Below are positions 35,695 through 48,899 of a DNA stretch of 64,000 bases, piece by piece. The notes under the pieces were generated by a model. It did no database searches. It worked only from the letters and a program-made list of their open reading frames with translations, and was not told the origin of the DNA. Source of the DNA: Temnothorax longispinosus (taxonomy: Eukaryota > Arthropoda > Insecta > Hymenoptera > Formicidae); NCBI RefSeq assembly GCF_030848805.1, contig NC_092366.1, positions 6,811,224-6,875,223 on the forward strand, written 5' to 3'. Every line of letters starts with the position of its first letter. The stretch's first letter is position 1. The position numbers were made by a program, and so were the translations under genes.

Positions 35695-38600
35695 TCATAA
35701 CCGAGAACGTTCGTAGATCGGCGGCCGCGCCGGAAACGTCGGCAACTCCAACGTTGGCAATTGGCCATCGTCGTTAGTGAATGTGCTATTGTCGTATGCC
35801 GGCGGTGCTTCCTTGTCCACTTTTCTCTCCACCTCCGCGGGACTGCCCATTAGGAACATGGTCAAGAAGAACATAATGGAACCTACGTACAAATTATCAT
35901 GATACTATCGTCCGACTGCGCGCTCTCTTCCGCGATCAAAGACTTGCGAGAGCAGTTTTGCTGGTCGTTTTTCGTAGCTGTTTATGTAGATATTCGTCAA
36001 TGTTTATATGGTAATAATATCAAGGTTTGATTTTATAAAAATTGTCGGAACTTCTGTAAAAAGCCCGACGGCACAAGCGATTGTGAACGCGAACGATTTT
36101 ACGGTATATAGCAATAAGAATTAATTTTCTATTTTATTACTTACTGATGCCGTAAGCGCCAGCGTAATAGATATACAACGATTCCCGGAAACCGATGGAC
36201 ATTCTGGTAGGCTCGACGAGAATCGGTAAATTTCCACCGATGTTATTCATGACGAACAGGAAAACGCCGACGGTGGTCGATCGCAGCTTCAGAGGAACGA
36301 TCTCCACCACGACGGCGAACACTATTCCGAACCACATTTCGGCTGCAAACATGAACGACAAGACTGTTAAATTCAAAGGCGATCTGTATGAAATATATAT
36401 ATATATCGATATCTTATCGAATGTTTGAACTGATTTAGAGCATTTAATTCCGCACACAACGTCGCTTCTTACCGAAAAAATAGGAGATCGCCAGCGTGAT
36501 CATAGCCCAAAGAGGATTGAAGTATACCGAGCCGAATGCGAACGGCGTCGCGATTAACTGGCTGATCGCCAAACACGCTACACGCGAACGAATCCCCATT
36601 TTCGCCACGAACTTGTCGCTAACTAACCCACCGACCACGACGCCGATACTACCGATAACGATCGTAACAGCGAAAAGCCACCAGCCGAGATCGTAGTCCG
36701 GAAAGTAGTCTCTGTAGTACAAGTCGCAATTGTAAGCGAAGCACAGGCCGCCTGAAAAAGAAAGTGACGATTTAATTCTGTTTGCGTAAAGCGTCACATG
36801 CATGTGATTGGAAAAAGATTGTGATATAGATTGGAAGTGAATCGCTCGATCGAAGAGGGAAATAAACTTGCCAATAGGAATTTTGCGAAAGAACAAAAAT
36901 TGTCTTCTTGTAACGATTTGCAAATTTAGTCACAATCGAATAAAATAATTTCAGATAATTAGAATAAATTTCATTTCGAAACGTCGAAGAGAGGCTTAAT
37001 TACTGCTGTTAGATTTAACTCGTTTCCTTCTTTAGATCGACAAGATTCGAACATAGATTTTAGTTTTATTAGACAAAGTATTCAGAGAGAAGAGACGAAG
37101 AGAGTGAGTATCACGGCGAGGCGGATTCGTCGGATTAGTGCAAACTCGATTGGATCGCTAATGTACCCTCGATATGTATCTCAATCCTTTCGCTTCAAGG
37201 TATTGCCCTTTACCGCAATGTCTGATGCTGGCGGCGAGGCATAAGAGAACAATGCGCGGTTGTAGTAGCACTTTCCAAACCGACACTTGTTCCCCGTCGT
37301 TGTTGGTCGATTCCTCGCCGACCACTTTTCTTTCCGGCTCGGTCAGCGTCAGACCGGTGAGGACGGCGATGATTAAGCTGATCACTCCGGCTCCATAATA
37401 ACAGACCCTCCAGCCCTGCCAATTAACAGCTCAATCTGATTAATTCATTAATCGTTAATTTAATTAACATTAATTCTTATTGTCTCTGTATCTCAGTTAA
37501 CGTTTAATTTATCCTTGTTGGTATTATTTGCGTTAGTGTTCAATCCTAAAAAATTCGAACTTTTTACGCGTACTCTTTCACGTCATCGTCGGAAATATTT
37601 CATTAGCACTATCGGTGCAATTCACCGTGACCTTCATTGTGCTTTCCTTCCGCGCGGAAATGATCTCGGGATGTATATCGAGCAATTATTCGCCGGAACA
37701 CGTTGGTTTTGAAAAGCCATACAAAAAAAGGGAGAGAGAAAATATAATGCAAAGGAGACAATGTAAATCGGATATTAACTCACCAGATCCCAGGCATTCA
37801 GTTCAGGCACATAGCGACCGATCGGAAAAGCGATGCCGTAACCGCCATAAATGCCCCAATTAAAAATGGACATGACGAGGCCCCGCTGCTTTTCCGGGAA
37901 CCAGTCTGACAGAAGACCAGTCGCCAGCGGATTACATCCCGCCTCCCTGTAATATTCGTTCGGATTTTAATGTAACATAACGCGGCGCGATCGATTCGTT
38001 TTGCGAGCGAACGGCCGGAAGTGGAAGCGGAAGCGCTGTTGGTTATTACCCAGGACTTACCCCGCCGCGTGGACCATTCGCAAAATAACGAGCTGCCAGT
38101 ATTCCATCACAGCCCCGCTCAGGATGATCGCGATGCCAAATACCAGAGTGCAGACCGTCAACATCCTCACTCTAGAACGAGAGAAAAAGAACGTCAAAGG
38201 TATAGCAAAAGCTCGACACGCGTAATTAAATTGATTCGACCGGCCTACCTGTTGTATCTATCAGCCGCGACGCCCAAGATGATACCCACGATCGTGTAGA
38301 CCGCGATGAAGCTGGGCCCCGCCAAGATTTGATAGTCCATACCGAGGCCATTGTAATTCCACTCGCAGTAATAAGATCCATTCAGTTCCAGGGATCCACA
38401 GCTGCGGCAACAAAGAGCGCGTTGTACGAGCGGATCGAGCGGTAAGCGCGGCGCGATGACGAACGCGATAATTGCTGCGTCGCTGTGCAGCGCAAGACCT
38501 CGATCCGTGTGATCGATGATCGATTTGCCCGTGCGATCACCGTGCAAATCGCATACAATTCGTTTACACGAGGATTCTTCTCGTATCGTGAATCACGCGA

Positions 38601-39371
38601 AAAAAAATTATTCGCGGCACCTGCAATTAGTAGTTTTTCCGGAACGTTAACGACATATAAACGACGGCTTTCGTTCAATCGCGGTCGCGGCGGCGCGGCG
38701 TCGCGTGTCCTCTCGCGATGATCTCGTAACAGTATATCTCGTTTCATTCTCGACGCGTGACTTAGCGGTATTAAGTCGCGCGCGGTGAATCAATCACCTA
38801 CAAGGAAATCGAGTTGTCGCGGGAGGAAACGGCAATCTAAACTATAATTGCGCTTACAGTTACGCGCGATTCTCCCGGCGGGACGTATTCCCAGCTGGGA
38901 CTTTCTGGAGTAGGTGGCATTAACGACTAGCGAGACTCACTGCGTGGAATTCTTCGCGACTTCGCATTTCACCGGAAGCTCGGCCACCGTCAGCGTCGTC
39001 GAATTAAATTGGCAGGCTATGTCGCCGTAGTGCAGGACCTCGGCGATCGCTTTGCTCGTCACACCTTGCCAGGGAAATCAGATGTCGTTTAATAAAAAAG
39101 ATATGTGTTAAATTAGCGACACGTCGCAGGTGAAAGAATCAAATTCTGATAACGAAAATATTATCGCATAATGTCGATTAATGTACACAATCAGTCAAAC
39201 TTGTCGACTAATGCGCGCATAAATTAGATTCATGAAGAAATACAAAGGATGCGGTTGAGACTTACCTATCAGAAAGTGACCCAATTCTGCCAGAACATAG
39301 CCGAGCGACACTATAGCCAATGCGTAAGGCTTGTAGAGAAATGACAATTTTTGCATGACCGAGCGAAACAT
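35695..39371 (-). CDS. Spinster-like major facilitator superfamily transporter
   Basis: Nine coding exons on the minus strand: 39371-39266, 39064-38941, 38401-38249, 38171-38061, 37946-37784, 37415-37214, 36751-36473, 36342-36145 and 35882-35695. All junctions are GT-AG and in phase, totalling 1,524 nt and 507 residues, the usual size for Spinster proteins. The start is the first ATG after the acceptor at 39389. Features include a first TM (ALAIVSLGYVLAELGHFLIG), an outer loop with N-glycosylation sites (NST, NGS), the MFS loop 2-3 motif GVAADRYNR, the TM4-5 stretch NPLATGLLSDWFPEKQRG, and GGLVSDKFVAKMG after TM8. Spinster proteins export lysophospholipids or sphingoid lipids from late endosomes and lysosomes; the substrate here is inferred from family only. 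The cytosolic tail contains PPAY (472-475) and PPIY (499-502). Confidence 0.82.
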
Positions 39372-40448
39372 TGCTTCAATTGCTTGACCTGAAAAATGCA
39401 TATCTCGAAGAAGAATTCCTTCTCATTTACATTGCAAGATCGTACGCCGTGCAGGATTATATAATTAGCATGCGACGAGAATTACGGTTATCGCATTCGT
39501 CGGCGAAGATATCAGCCATCGCGCAATCGACGCTTTTATCCGCGATCTTGCATTATTCGGATAGAATGCGGATAAACGTTGCCACGCGTGCACGTAATAA
39601 ATTACAATGGATTGAATTGCGAGATGTCAAGAGCGTAGTGGCATCTTCAAGCGCGCTTCGCTTGGGAATTCTATTTTTAAGGATTCCCATAGCAAGAAAT
39701 TCTTGATTTATTACGTTAAGTTAGGTTTGTAATGTAGTTTTCTTAGAACGCTATTACGTCTAATCTTTTCAGAAGGAAAAATTGCCGTTCTTATCGTTTG
39801 CCGAGTCGCTAGTCGCGTCGTTCATGAATATGAAAGATGCCGATCGCCTGTCACGTGTGCGTTCATCGCCGAAACGGGTACGGTACGACGCGACTCCGCG
39901 ATCGGAAACGCAGCGCGGTAAGACTGCCGTTATGAAACTGCTTTTATTATTCACGCCGATCGATCGGCAGTATCGGCACAGCTGTTAAGCATTCTAATTT
40001 CAATATCCTGGCCGAGGTAGCCGGCTACGCCGGTCAGTACCGGCAATCGTTCAAGGTCTTTCCACCGGTACGATTTACGTATAATGCTGTATTGCCGCGA
40101 GAGCGGCACGTTGCATCGACCCTAAAAGTAAGCGAGTGCAGACGCGAACGAGTTCCGCGTGACACGTTCACCAGCTCCGGACGGGTCCGGGACGCAAACG
40201 GAGAACGGTCTAATTGGATGCAGGTGGTCTTTGTAAGAAATAATCGCCGTGCTAGGAAGATTTTTGCCAGTAACGCCACGAAATGCGCGGACGCCGTTAA
40301 ATTTTTTTTTTCAAATACTTTATTCCATGATTAGCGTTTGTCGCTTTACATGGATTGTTGTAGAGTATGGATTGTTGAGACTATTGAGATACATAATACA
40401 AGTGATATATAGTATAATACAAATGAGATGACGTGTTCGGATGGTTAT

Positions 40449-40789
40449 CCCTCAAAAGACTCCGTGCTTTTTGGCACCAAGTACTCCGTCGGGTCCTTTT
40501 TGCCTTTCGACTTATAAATAACATTAAATATCATTCAAAAAATTCCGCAAAATTCATGGATATTCTTTGAACTTTCCTCTTTTAAGCTGTGATGTTGGTT
40601 TCTAAAAATTTTTTTTCTTTAATAGTTTTTTTTTAGTTATTAGCATAAAGAAATTGAAAAAAAGTGATTTTTTTTTAAATTTATAATAAATATAAAAAAT
40701 GAGTTTCAGGCTCAAAAAAATATAAAAAAAGATATTCAGGCTCGTATTTTTCGGGTGGACGAAAACGACCCGACGGAGTTCTTTGAGGG
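40449..40789. mobile_element. Fold-back element of 341 bp flanked by TTAT
   Basis: The ends CCCTCAAA and TTTGAGGG are reverse complements. The arms share CTCCGTCGGGTC and its complement, although the left arm has an extra insertion of about 25 bases. Both ends abut TTAT (40445-40448 and 40790-40793). The layout resembles a piggyBac-type insertion with TTAT instead of TTAA. Confidence 0.65.
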
Positions 40790-42637
40790 TTATATTTAGT
40801 TTCGAGAATACGATGATGTGTGGAAAAAGGTTGTTGAATCATTACTTTAATTATAAAAAATATATACTATATTTTGCTATATTTTACTATATGTATTTGC
40901 AGATACGGTTTATCAATTGACGACTTAATTTATAATAATGCGCTATATACAAATTGAGGCAACATAGTTGTACAAACATTGCAGCCGAAGAGGGATACGT
41001 AACAAATATTGAATTGTGTTAAAGACTTTGCGCTACGTCGCAGATTTATATAGTTTTTTACGTCATAGTGATACTTTGCGAAAGATTGGGGTTAAAGAAT
41101 CAACGATCATTAAGAACGACGATCATTAAGTAAGGCGAGGCAGATGACGAGCGTAGGTCTCGCACGTGTCACGACCGACACGTGAAATCTCGCATAACAG
41201 TAGAAATTACATGATCGTCATCGTTATCGTAATTTTATGTTGACGTCATTCTTTATCGCGCGCGCACGAGTGTCGTCTTCGGAAGAGAAGCGAATGGAAA
41301 GAGAATCGCGTAATTACGATCAGCGAGCAGCGCGTGGACTGAAAAGCTCGTATTCTCGTGCACGCGCGCGAGAAGCTTAAGACACCGAGCCTCATGCCGG
41401 ATTACCTTGAACCAAAATCGTTGAGATGGAACGAAAATTATCATTCGTGTATATCGTTAATATCAGAACGCTTGTCACAATACACAATGCTGCATGCTGC
41501 CCATGCCGGTCGCGATAAAACACGCTTTAACGGCCGCGAAGCAAAAGGAAAGAAAAACATGAGGTCAGCCAGTTCGTTAATCGTTGACCCTTGGCTTTCG
41601 CATAATTGTATTTTCCTAATTACTTTACTCCGTTTTAATTTACGTCGCGCACGTAAGTTGATTTAATAAATTACGTAAGGCGAAGATGAAGCTGACGAAG
41701 CTAAACGAGAACGTCATAGGGGCAAATCGATCTCGAACAAAAACCGTTACGCTTCGCTAGACAAAGCGGCGAACGTGGAGAGATGACAAAGGTATTTTCG
41801 AAGAAACGGGAGAGATCGACGAAGGAGCCGTGACCGTTCGCCGAATGTCTCGAATGGCACGGTCATTTCAATATCATCAAAAAAACACGCGATTAGACAC
41901 GCTTGAGGAATTCGTCCGTCGATTTCCGTATAGTTAACTGATCGGTAGCGAATGCCAAGGTGTAACAAGGTGTAAACTTGGCAGTGAGACGTCGAGTCTC
42001 GCGATACTCTCGAAATGTTTGCTTTAAATTACACCGACAAATTAGTTTTTTTTTTTTGCAACGGTTTCGATCGGAGCTGAAGGAACTGCCTCTGTCAGCG
42101 ACGAGGCTCGCTCGACGTATGGATTGCGAATCTGTAATTCAATCCGCTGTAATTACACGCGCGAACGGCGCGCTGATACAGCCGACGATAAGCAAGCGAG
42201 GCATAGTTATTTGCCTTATTGTTAGTCAATGGGAATAGGTGATATCCGTCTTGGTGATTTGTCGTCGGACTATTGTGATTGAAGGGCGTAAATGCGGTGT
42301 ACATGCCGATCATCGCAGTAACGCGAGAATCGTCGCAGGCGAGGCAGAAGTTATTGAAATTATTGTGCTATGATTTATAACGTAAAAATCCTTGGCCGCG
42401 GTCGCGCGCGACGGGTGATAGATAGATAGATAGACATAAATAGCGTCGTAATGAGCGGGTGTACTACATGAAATTACGCGCGGTATCTTTTCACGGTATC
42501 TTTCCGCGATGCGAGGTAAAGCTGAGGTGATAAAAATATCGCCGAGAAAATCGAAATTTTGCGTTGATTCTGCGTTGATGCACAGAGAAAAAGAATATTT
42601 TTTTATTTGAAAATATCTTTAATTTTAACGTGGAAAC

Positions 42638-42920
42638 CTTGAAATAAGATTATATTGAGTTAAATTTAAATGAAGAATACTTGGTTGAATGAAGTCATTA
42701 TATAGTTCAACCAAGAAAAAAAGATCGAAATAAAAAGTTGAAACTCTTATAAAAAGATTATAGTGATTTTACTTATATACGAAACAATCTATATCTATAT
42801 CTTCTTATATAAGAATTTCAACTTTTTATTTTAACATTTTTTTCTTGGTTGAACTAAATATAACTTTATTCAACCAAGTTTTCTTCAAGCAAGTTTAACG
42901 CAACATAATCTCATTTCAAA
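42638..42920. mobile_element. Fold-back MITE, about 283 bp
   Basis: The outer arms TTGAAATAAGATTAT and ATAATCTCATTTCAA pair with few mismatches. Pairing continues through a CTTGGTTGAA block present twice in each arm and an AAAAAGTTGAAA block towards the centre. It is non-coding. The right half resembles sequence at about 51612-51708. Confidence 0.65.
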
Positions 42921-45900
42921 TAATTCGAACGAAAAAGTCGTTCACAATTGTGTCTCCGTGACAACCTGAAAATCGACCAACTCTTAATTAATGATCTATA
43001 AATCAATAATCGCAGAATATTATCTATCAATTGATGCGGACGATACTGTACAATTTTTCATGATTTTTTTTTGTCTAATTATATCTTGTATCATTCGTTC
43101 GACGGTTAATAATCTTGCAAAGCGTTTTCTTTTTTTTTTTATAACTCAACATGCAGCGCGGTGAGTATAATATACAATTAATCTTCATTGCGCGAAATTA
43201 ATGCTGTTATTGTTGCGCGCATTATCGCATTATTGCACATTACACGTATATCCACGATTAATCGCGGCGAATCCATCGGATAACAAATTCGCGCGGGGAG
43301 ACATATTTTCAAGGAGAAAAAACTCGCGAAAATTCTTACTAAGACGTGACATCATCTGCCAATCACAGATTACTTTGGATCGTTTCTTACAATTAAAATC
43401 TTTGACTGAACGGATTTCAAACTTCCACATCTCGGAGAATTGAAGATATCTTATCAGAATCTCTTTTCGAAGAATCCCATTGATTGGATTTTTTGCAAAA
43501 AGAAATCGAAATGTTATAAAACGATAATAAAGTGATCAAAAGTCTGACGCCTAATTTTAGAATCTGGTTAGAAGCTTAATCATTTTTCAATATTTGTCAT
43601 TGTCATGGAAACTGAGACTTGAAAAAACGAACGTTGCTTTTAGAAGGTGGCTTCGCAGATTATACAATTGCGAAGTGTATATAGAAAACTAAAGAAATGT
43701 ATGATGTTGTTTTGTATGTATGATTGCAATATCTCAGGGGGGTATATTTATGTGATAAAATATAACTCGTATCTATAATATCTTATTACTCAGAAGTGCC
43801 ATTAACTCGCGTTACATCAATGCCAATTAAAAGGCGGTACTTAATGACAGGTAAAAATCGTTCCGCAACGTCATGACGAGCGAGACGAACGGGTGCGTCA
43901 AAAAACTATTTATTGATAATAAATGACCGCGTAATTACACGTTCTCAGAAACTCGTAGATTCCAGATAAAATCCAATCATTGCCTCTATAATTTCACAGT
44001 TGATAGACTGAGAATCGCCGCTTCGAAAAATTCTGCTAGAAAATATCTATGTACCTGCACGTAGTTGTAGATATACTTTTTGTGTGCTGGCATAGCTCAA
44101 AAATTCGCGATAATCCTCATTCATGCAGCTTTGCGCTTCGCGATACAGAACGCAGAACCTCACCATATTATGTACTGTGCGTTCACGCGTTGCCAACAAT
44201 TAGCGTAAGAATAAAAAAAAAAGGAAGAGCGCATCGAGGCGAGACGGTGTATGCATCCTAGCTGCTCGAATAACGCTCGAATACAACACGAGAAGAACTG
44301 CGGACAATAAACAGCGAATTGCGTGGAATACGAGATTAGAATTGCGAATGAATAACTTATATTCGAACCGCACGTGTGTCTGAAGATATGTATCTTTCCG
44401 TTCGCCGAGATGATCAATGAGACAATCCGCCGGGCGCCGTTGTAATCTGTCTCGCGGCCTGCATTTGCACGACGATTTTCGTGGGTATATATTTTTACGG
44501 CAACGATTCAACTCCCGGCTCTCCCTTTCGATACATTATTTATACATCGCCTCGAGAGGAGAGTTCGCGCGCGCCGTCGATCGATTAAAAGCCATTCGCC
44601 GTCTCGCTTTCCCCGGGGTGGAGAAGGGAGGAAGGAAAAAGGGAGCAGCTTCCCATGTTTTCCGGCCGATTGGATTTAATGATTTTTTCCAGCGTCAGTC
44701 GAGAGATTCCGCGGGACGACGGACACCGGCGTCGTTTATACGGGAGATGCGTTCCGCGAAGCGTGCAAAAGCGGCTCTTACGAGTCTCCGGCGGCGACCT
44801 TTCTTCGGTGAAAGTTTTATACCGAGAGTAAATGAAAAATATAAATCTCCGACGTTTTTTTTTTTTGGCGATTAAATTCCCGAGCGTCTCACGACACACG
44901 TTGTACCCGATATCGCGATCTGAGTTCTCGTTTCTTCACTCTAAATAAAATAGAATTTAATTACATAAAGTAAACTATGCGTTCGCCTTCTGCAAATAGT
45001 CGCAGACATACACACGGTTCCGTAAACACCCAATCGCGATCAGAGGCGGGATTACGGTAGCAGGAAAAACCGGTAACTAAAGTAGGCAAGCGGAATAGTT
45101 GTTATGGATGAATATCAATTAATAAGCTATTTAAAAACGTTGGATTCTCACTTCTAATAAACATATATTACGTAAAACGTTATCTATCAAATTCACAACG
45201 GTCACTGCTTATTGCATATCGGCTGCTGATTCATAGTCGTACGTATACTAATCCAACGTGATACCGAATAGATTTATGCGACGTACATTTATCAGCCGCG
45301 ATGATTCGATTAGTTACGAACAATTTACTGATTATTGACGTTCGTTGCGAACGTTTACATTTACGAGCATATTTCTTTATTTTTTTTTCTTTGCCTATAA
45401 ACGCGCATTTGTTATTCCTAGAGATCTAGACGTGTACTACACCATTCACAAAATTGCGAGATTGAAACTACAGTGCAATAAGACCGAAATCGCAAAATAA
45501 ATGTTAGGACAATCGATCGACGCCACGTGAAATATTTGATACGGATGCGTATAATCTATCGCAAATCGTACAATTCGCAAAGCTATTTACAAAGCGGCCG
45601 CGCGGGAGGGTTTTAATTAGAGACCTGCGCTAAGTTGAAGGCTGAACGGACATTATATGGGTGTAGAACGTGCGTCGGCATCCGGATTGGACGCGGATCT
45701 AACGGGCCTCTAAGGCATAACGCGGTTGTTACGAGCCTCGCAAATAGCGCGGAACAACAGTGGAATAGCAGCGGCGGCGATAATCGCGCTCGCACATTAA
45801 TTAATTAATCACCGGGGCCACCGAGATTGCGATCGAGAGCGAGAGTTGAGGACGAGTCGGATTCCAATTACACGGAGCGAGAGTAAATTTGCTCGTTATT

Positions 45901-46742
45901 CGAACCTACGAATTGCCAAGGGTTTTTGTTATCATATTGAATGAATAATAGATAATCATTGAAAGAAATAATAGATTTATTTTAATTCATTGTAGTTAAT
46001 CTTTTCGTTATAGAAAAATCGAGTAAATGCGCGAATGTAATTATTCACGTACGGATACATGCGGGGATTTATATTCCTGCCTATTGACATTCCTAGCGTC
46101 GTATAAACAGCGCGGAACAAACGTGACAGCCGCGCGAATACGATCCTTCGCATATCGTTGTATTACGTATGCACAGATTCCTATGTATTGTCTTTCCTTC
46201 GCACGTTTACTCGATTTACTTTCACCGCACTTTATCACGTTCAGCTCCAATTCAATTGTCAAAATCTGGCTCGGCGAATATTACGGAGAACGATAACTTC
46301 AAGTTATTGCTGTCCAGCTAATTTAGAATCGGTTTTGTTTTCTCTTAGCGTGAAAGTATGTGACCTATCAGATCTTCATGCTTGATGTTCTGTTAGAATG
46401 GAATGATCAAAGAAATTGAAAGGAAGGAAGGTAGTAGTTTATAAAGGTACTCTGCGTATATCACAAGATATCGCAATATGCTGTTAGAAAAAGCGCTCGA
46501 TCCAAATCTCCGGAATAAAAAAGAGAGAGATATGAAATCTCGCAATATCCTTATATTAAACTTCTTTTGGCGGTTTATCTTTTATCGATTTACTTCCTCA
46601 CTCGCCTCTCAACAAATGGCAAGCGGAGGAGCTTACATGTTCTTTTGATCGCCCGTCTTTGAAAAGGGCGAACAATATCGCCGTTTTCAACTTTAAAATT
46701 TCGTCAGAAATTGTGACAGGGCTTGAGCTAGAGAGTACTCAC

Positions 46743-47000
46743 GAGTATATCCTTTAACGAGTAAGACCGCGGCCGAGATCCTCGAACTTTAGAAAGGATC
46801 GGAAGAAATCCACTTCTCGGCACTGAATCGGCCGCGTGACGCGCGACGACGAAGGGAGAACCGGAGGAACCAAGTAACGAGAGAACGGAACGGTCCCGCG
46901 GATCGATCCCTCCGCGTGCAGGAGGGTGGAGCGTCAAATGAGGCGCGAGCCGGTGACCAACGTACATTTATAAGAAAGTGTCCAAGGATCGGGCCTTCCT
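46743..47000 (-). promoter_or_regulatory. Candidate 5' non-coding exon and promoter of the Spinster-like gene
   Basis: On the minus strand a CpG-rich block ends in the consensus donor GTGAGT (46742-46737). It is the best donor found upstream of the first coding exon at 39388, implying an intron of about 7.4 kb. The upstream limit is a guess; no initiator or TATA box could be fixed. Confidence 0.3.
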
Positions 47001-48899
47001 TCCGTGCGTCTATTGTAAGTGAAGGAAGTAGGGGACAGGACTCGCGATATGGTGTACACACACGTGCAATTACACTTGGCCACGGTGGGAGACCACCACC
47101 ACCACCATCATCATGCATCACCACCAACGGCGGGGATACTCTCGATCTTCGATTTTCAAGGTCGCGCCGCGACTTGACCGCTTGCACCTTACTACTCGTG
47201 TTACATCATCACTGCTAGAAAACGACGCGGGAGAGCGGAGAGACGCCTCGCTGCGGAAACGTAGGTAACGGCGGAGTCCTTCGGAGCGCGAAGTCACGCG
47301 CGTTGGCGGCAGAAGATGTGTATCATGGGTGTTTCATCCGGATAATTAACGTGCCCGTACTTGGAGACGCTTACGCGAGAATGTAATAATCTCTTAGCGT
47401 ATTTAAAAGATAATTTATATGGATACCTTATAGGGCCTCGATGGCATTTCACTCAATCTTACCGTTGTATATTTTATCTCTGCTACTTGCGAAACGGTCC
47501 GGCGACTCCTGATGACCGCTGATCGCTCTTACAGCCTGGGAAGACCCGGTCTACGTCGATCGCTGAGAACACAATGAGCGGTACGAGGTGATTAACCCCG
47601 CGGCACGAAGAGCCGGCATACACGTACCTAAATACATAGATACCTGGCATGCGATCGTCGTAACATTGACACACTTCCCCGTGCCTGTCTCGTGTGTCAT
47701 GGCTGTTAAACGCTGTGTAATGACAAAGGCGATTCGTCGTTTCGCCTTGAGAGGCGGGAGCAGGACGCTCACGTCCTATTGTCGCGAGTCGCGATCGCGA
47801 TCGCTAATCGGAGAACGTGATCTTCGGGGGAGGCTAATTGCAAGTGGGATACCGTGCTTATTCATCGCGTCGCTCTCTTTCGAGAGCTCGGCGTGTCTTT
47901 GTCCACAAGTTTGATCTAAGCGACTTTGTTTTATCAGGAAAAAATCACGTTTGCCGTAAATCTCGAACATTTTATTTTATTGATCGCAGTCTCCTATGTT
48001 ATTATGAATAAATATGAATATTAATATGCGAACGGATTAATAATGTCACTAATGTGCGCACTACACAATAGATTTGCGATTTCCTGCCGAATTTTTTAAT
48101 TATTAACCGACAACGTCGAAAGATATCCATCCAACCGGATATAACTAGAGATTTTTTTGCCGAGTCAAATGTAGCGGAAGCTTAGGGGTATAGCATTGAA
48201 ACGTTCAGAAGGTTTGCTCGCGACAGTGATTGAACGACTGTCGATCCGATCGAGTAGAAAAAATAGGAGAAAAATGTTAGAGCTTTTTAGAAAAACTAAT
48301 ATTACGAGACTTATTTGATTCTTTTTATTCTTTTGCTATATAGTTTAACCAACGTGCGTTCTCTTCTTCTCTTTCTCCCTTACCGATTAAATTAATTTTA
48401 CGACCTGCCGATATCGCGAATCGTCTTCAACTTCGCGCTCGATTCTCCCCCGTTGTAAAACGTGACAGCTACGCGTGACAGGTGCGACAATCGACGTTAC
48501 CGTCGACGACTGCACTCGCGACAGAATCGGAAGATGCAACTGCACGCCCGCGGCGCGTGCATATCCGTGGAAGGCCGTTAGATTCGCGAGCGGAAACCTT
48601 CGTCCCCATAACGGCGGGTAATTAGTGGCTTGTAGATACTGATTACGGGATTTAATATCGTCCACGAGTGACCCCGACCTGATTTTTAACGAGCGACATG
48701 GAATTTCGAAGCCAATTAATCCGAACTCGCTTCCGACGCGCTTTGTTTCAGAAACGGAACGCTTATCGCGCAAATTGTCTTTAAACGCACCTGCGTTCAT
48801 TTATTTCTCGGTAATTTGAACGAGCGTTCGCGTTTGTTATCTCCTTTCGCGCGTTGCAACTTTCGGCGGGCGTAACTATAACTTTGCAAAAATAAGGGC
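47001..48899. other. Intergenic, between divergent 5' regions
   Basis: No coding potential recognised. A short CCA/CAT trinucleotide run lies at 47095-47130. The flanks carry CpG-rich candidate 5' exons pointing away from each other (46743 on the minus strand and 50130 on the plus strand). Confidence 0.4.

Larger units (their letters stand above)
39389..46742. other. Probable long first intron of the Spinster-like gene
   Basis: The minus-strand acceptor TTTTTCAG at 39396-39389 shows that the transcript begins further right. No coding exon could be supported in this stretch. It contains two fold-back elements (40449-40789 and 42638-42920), T- and A-rich runs, and otherwise unremarkable AT-rich sequence. 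Confidence 0.4.
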
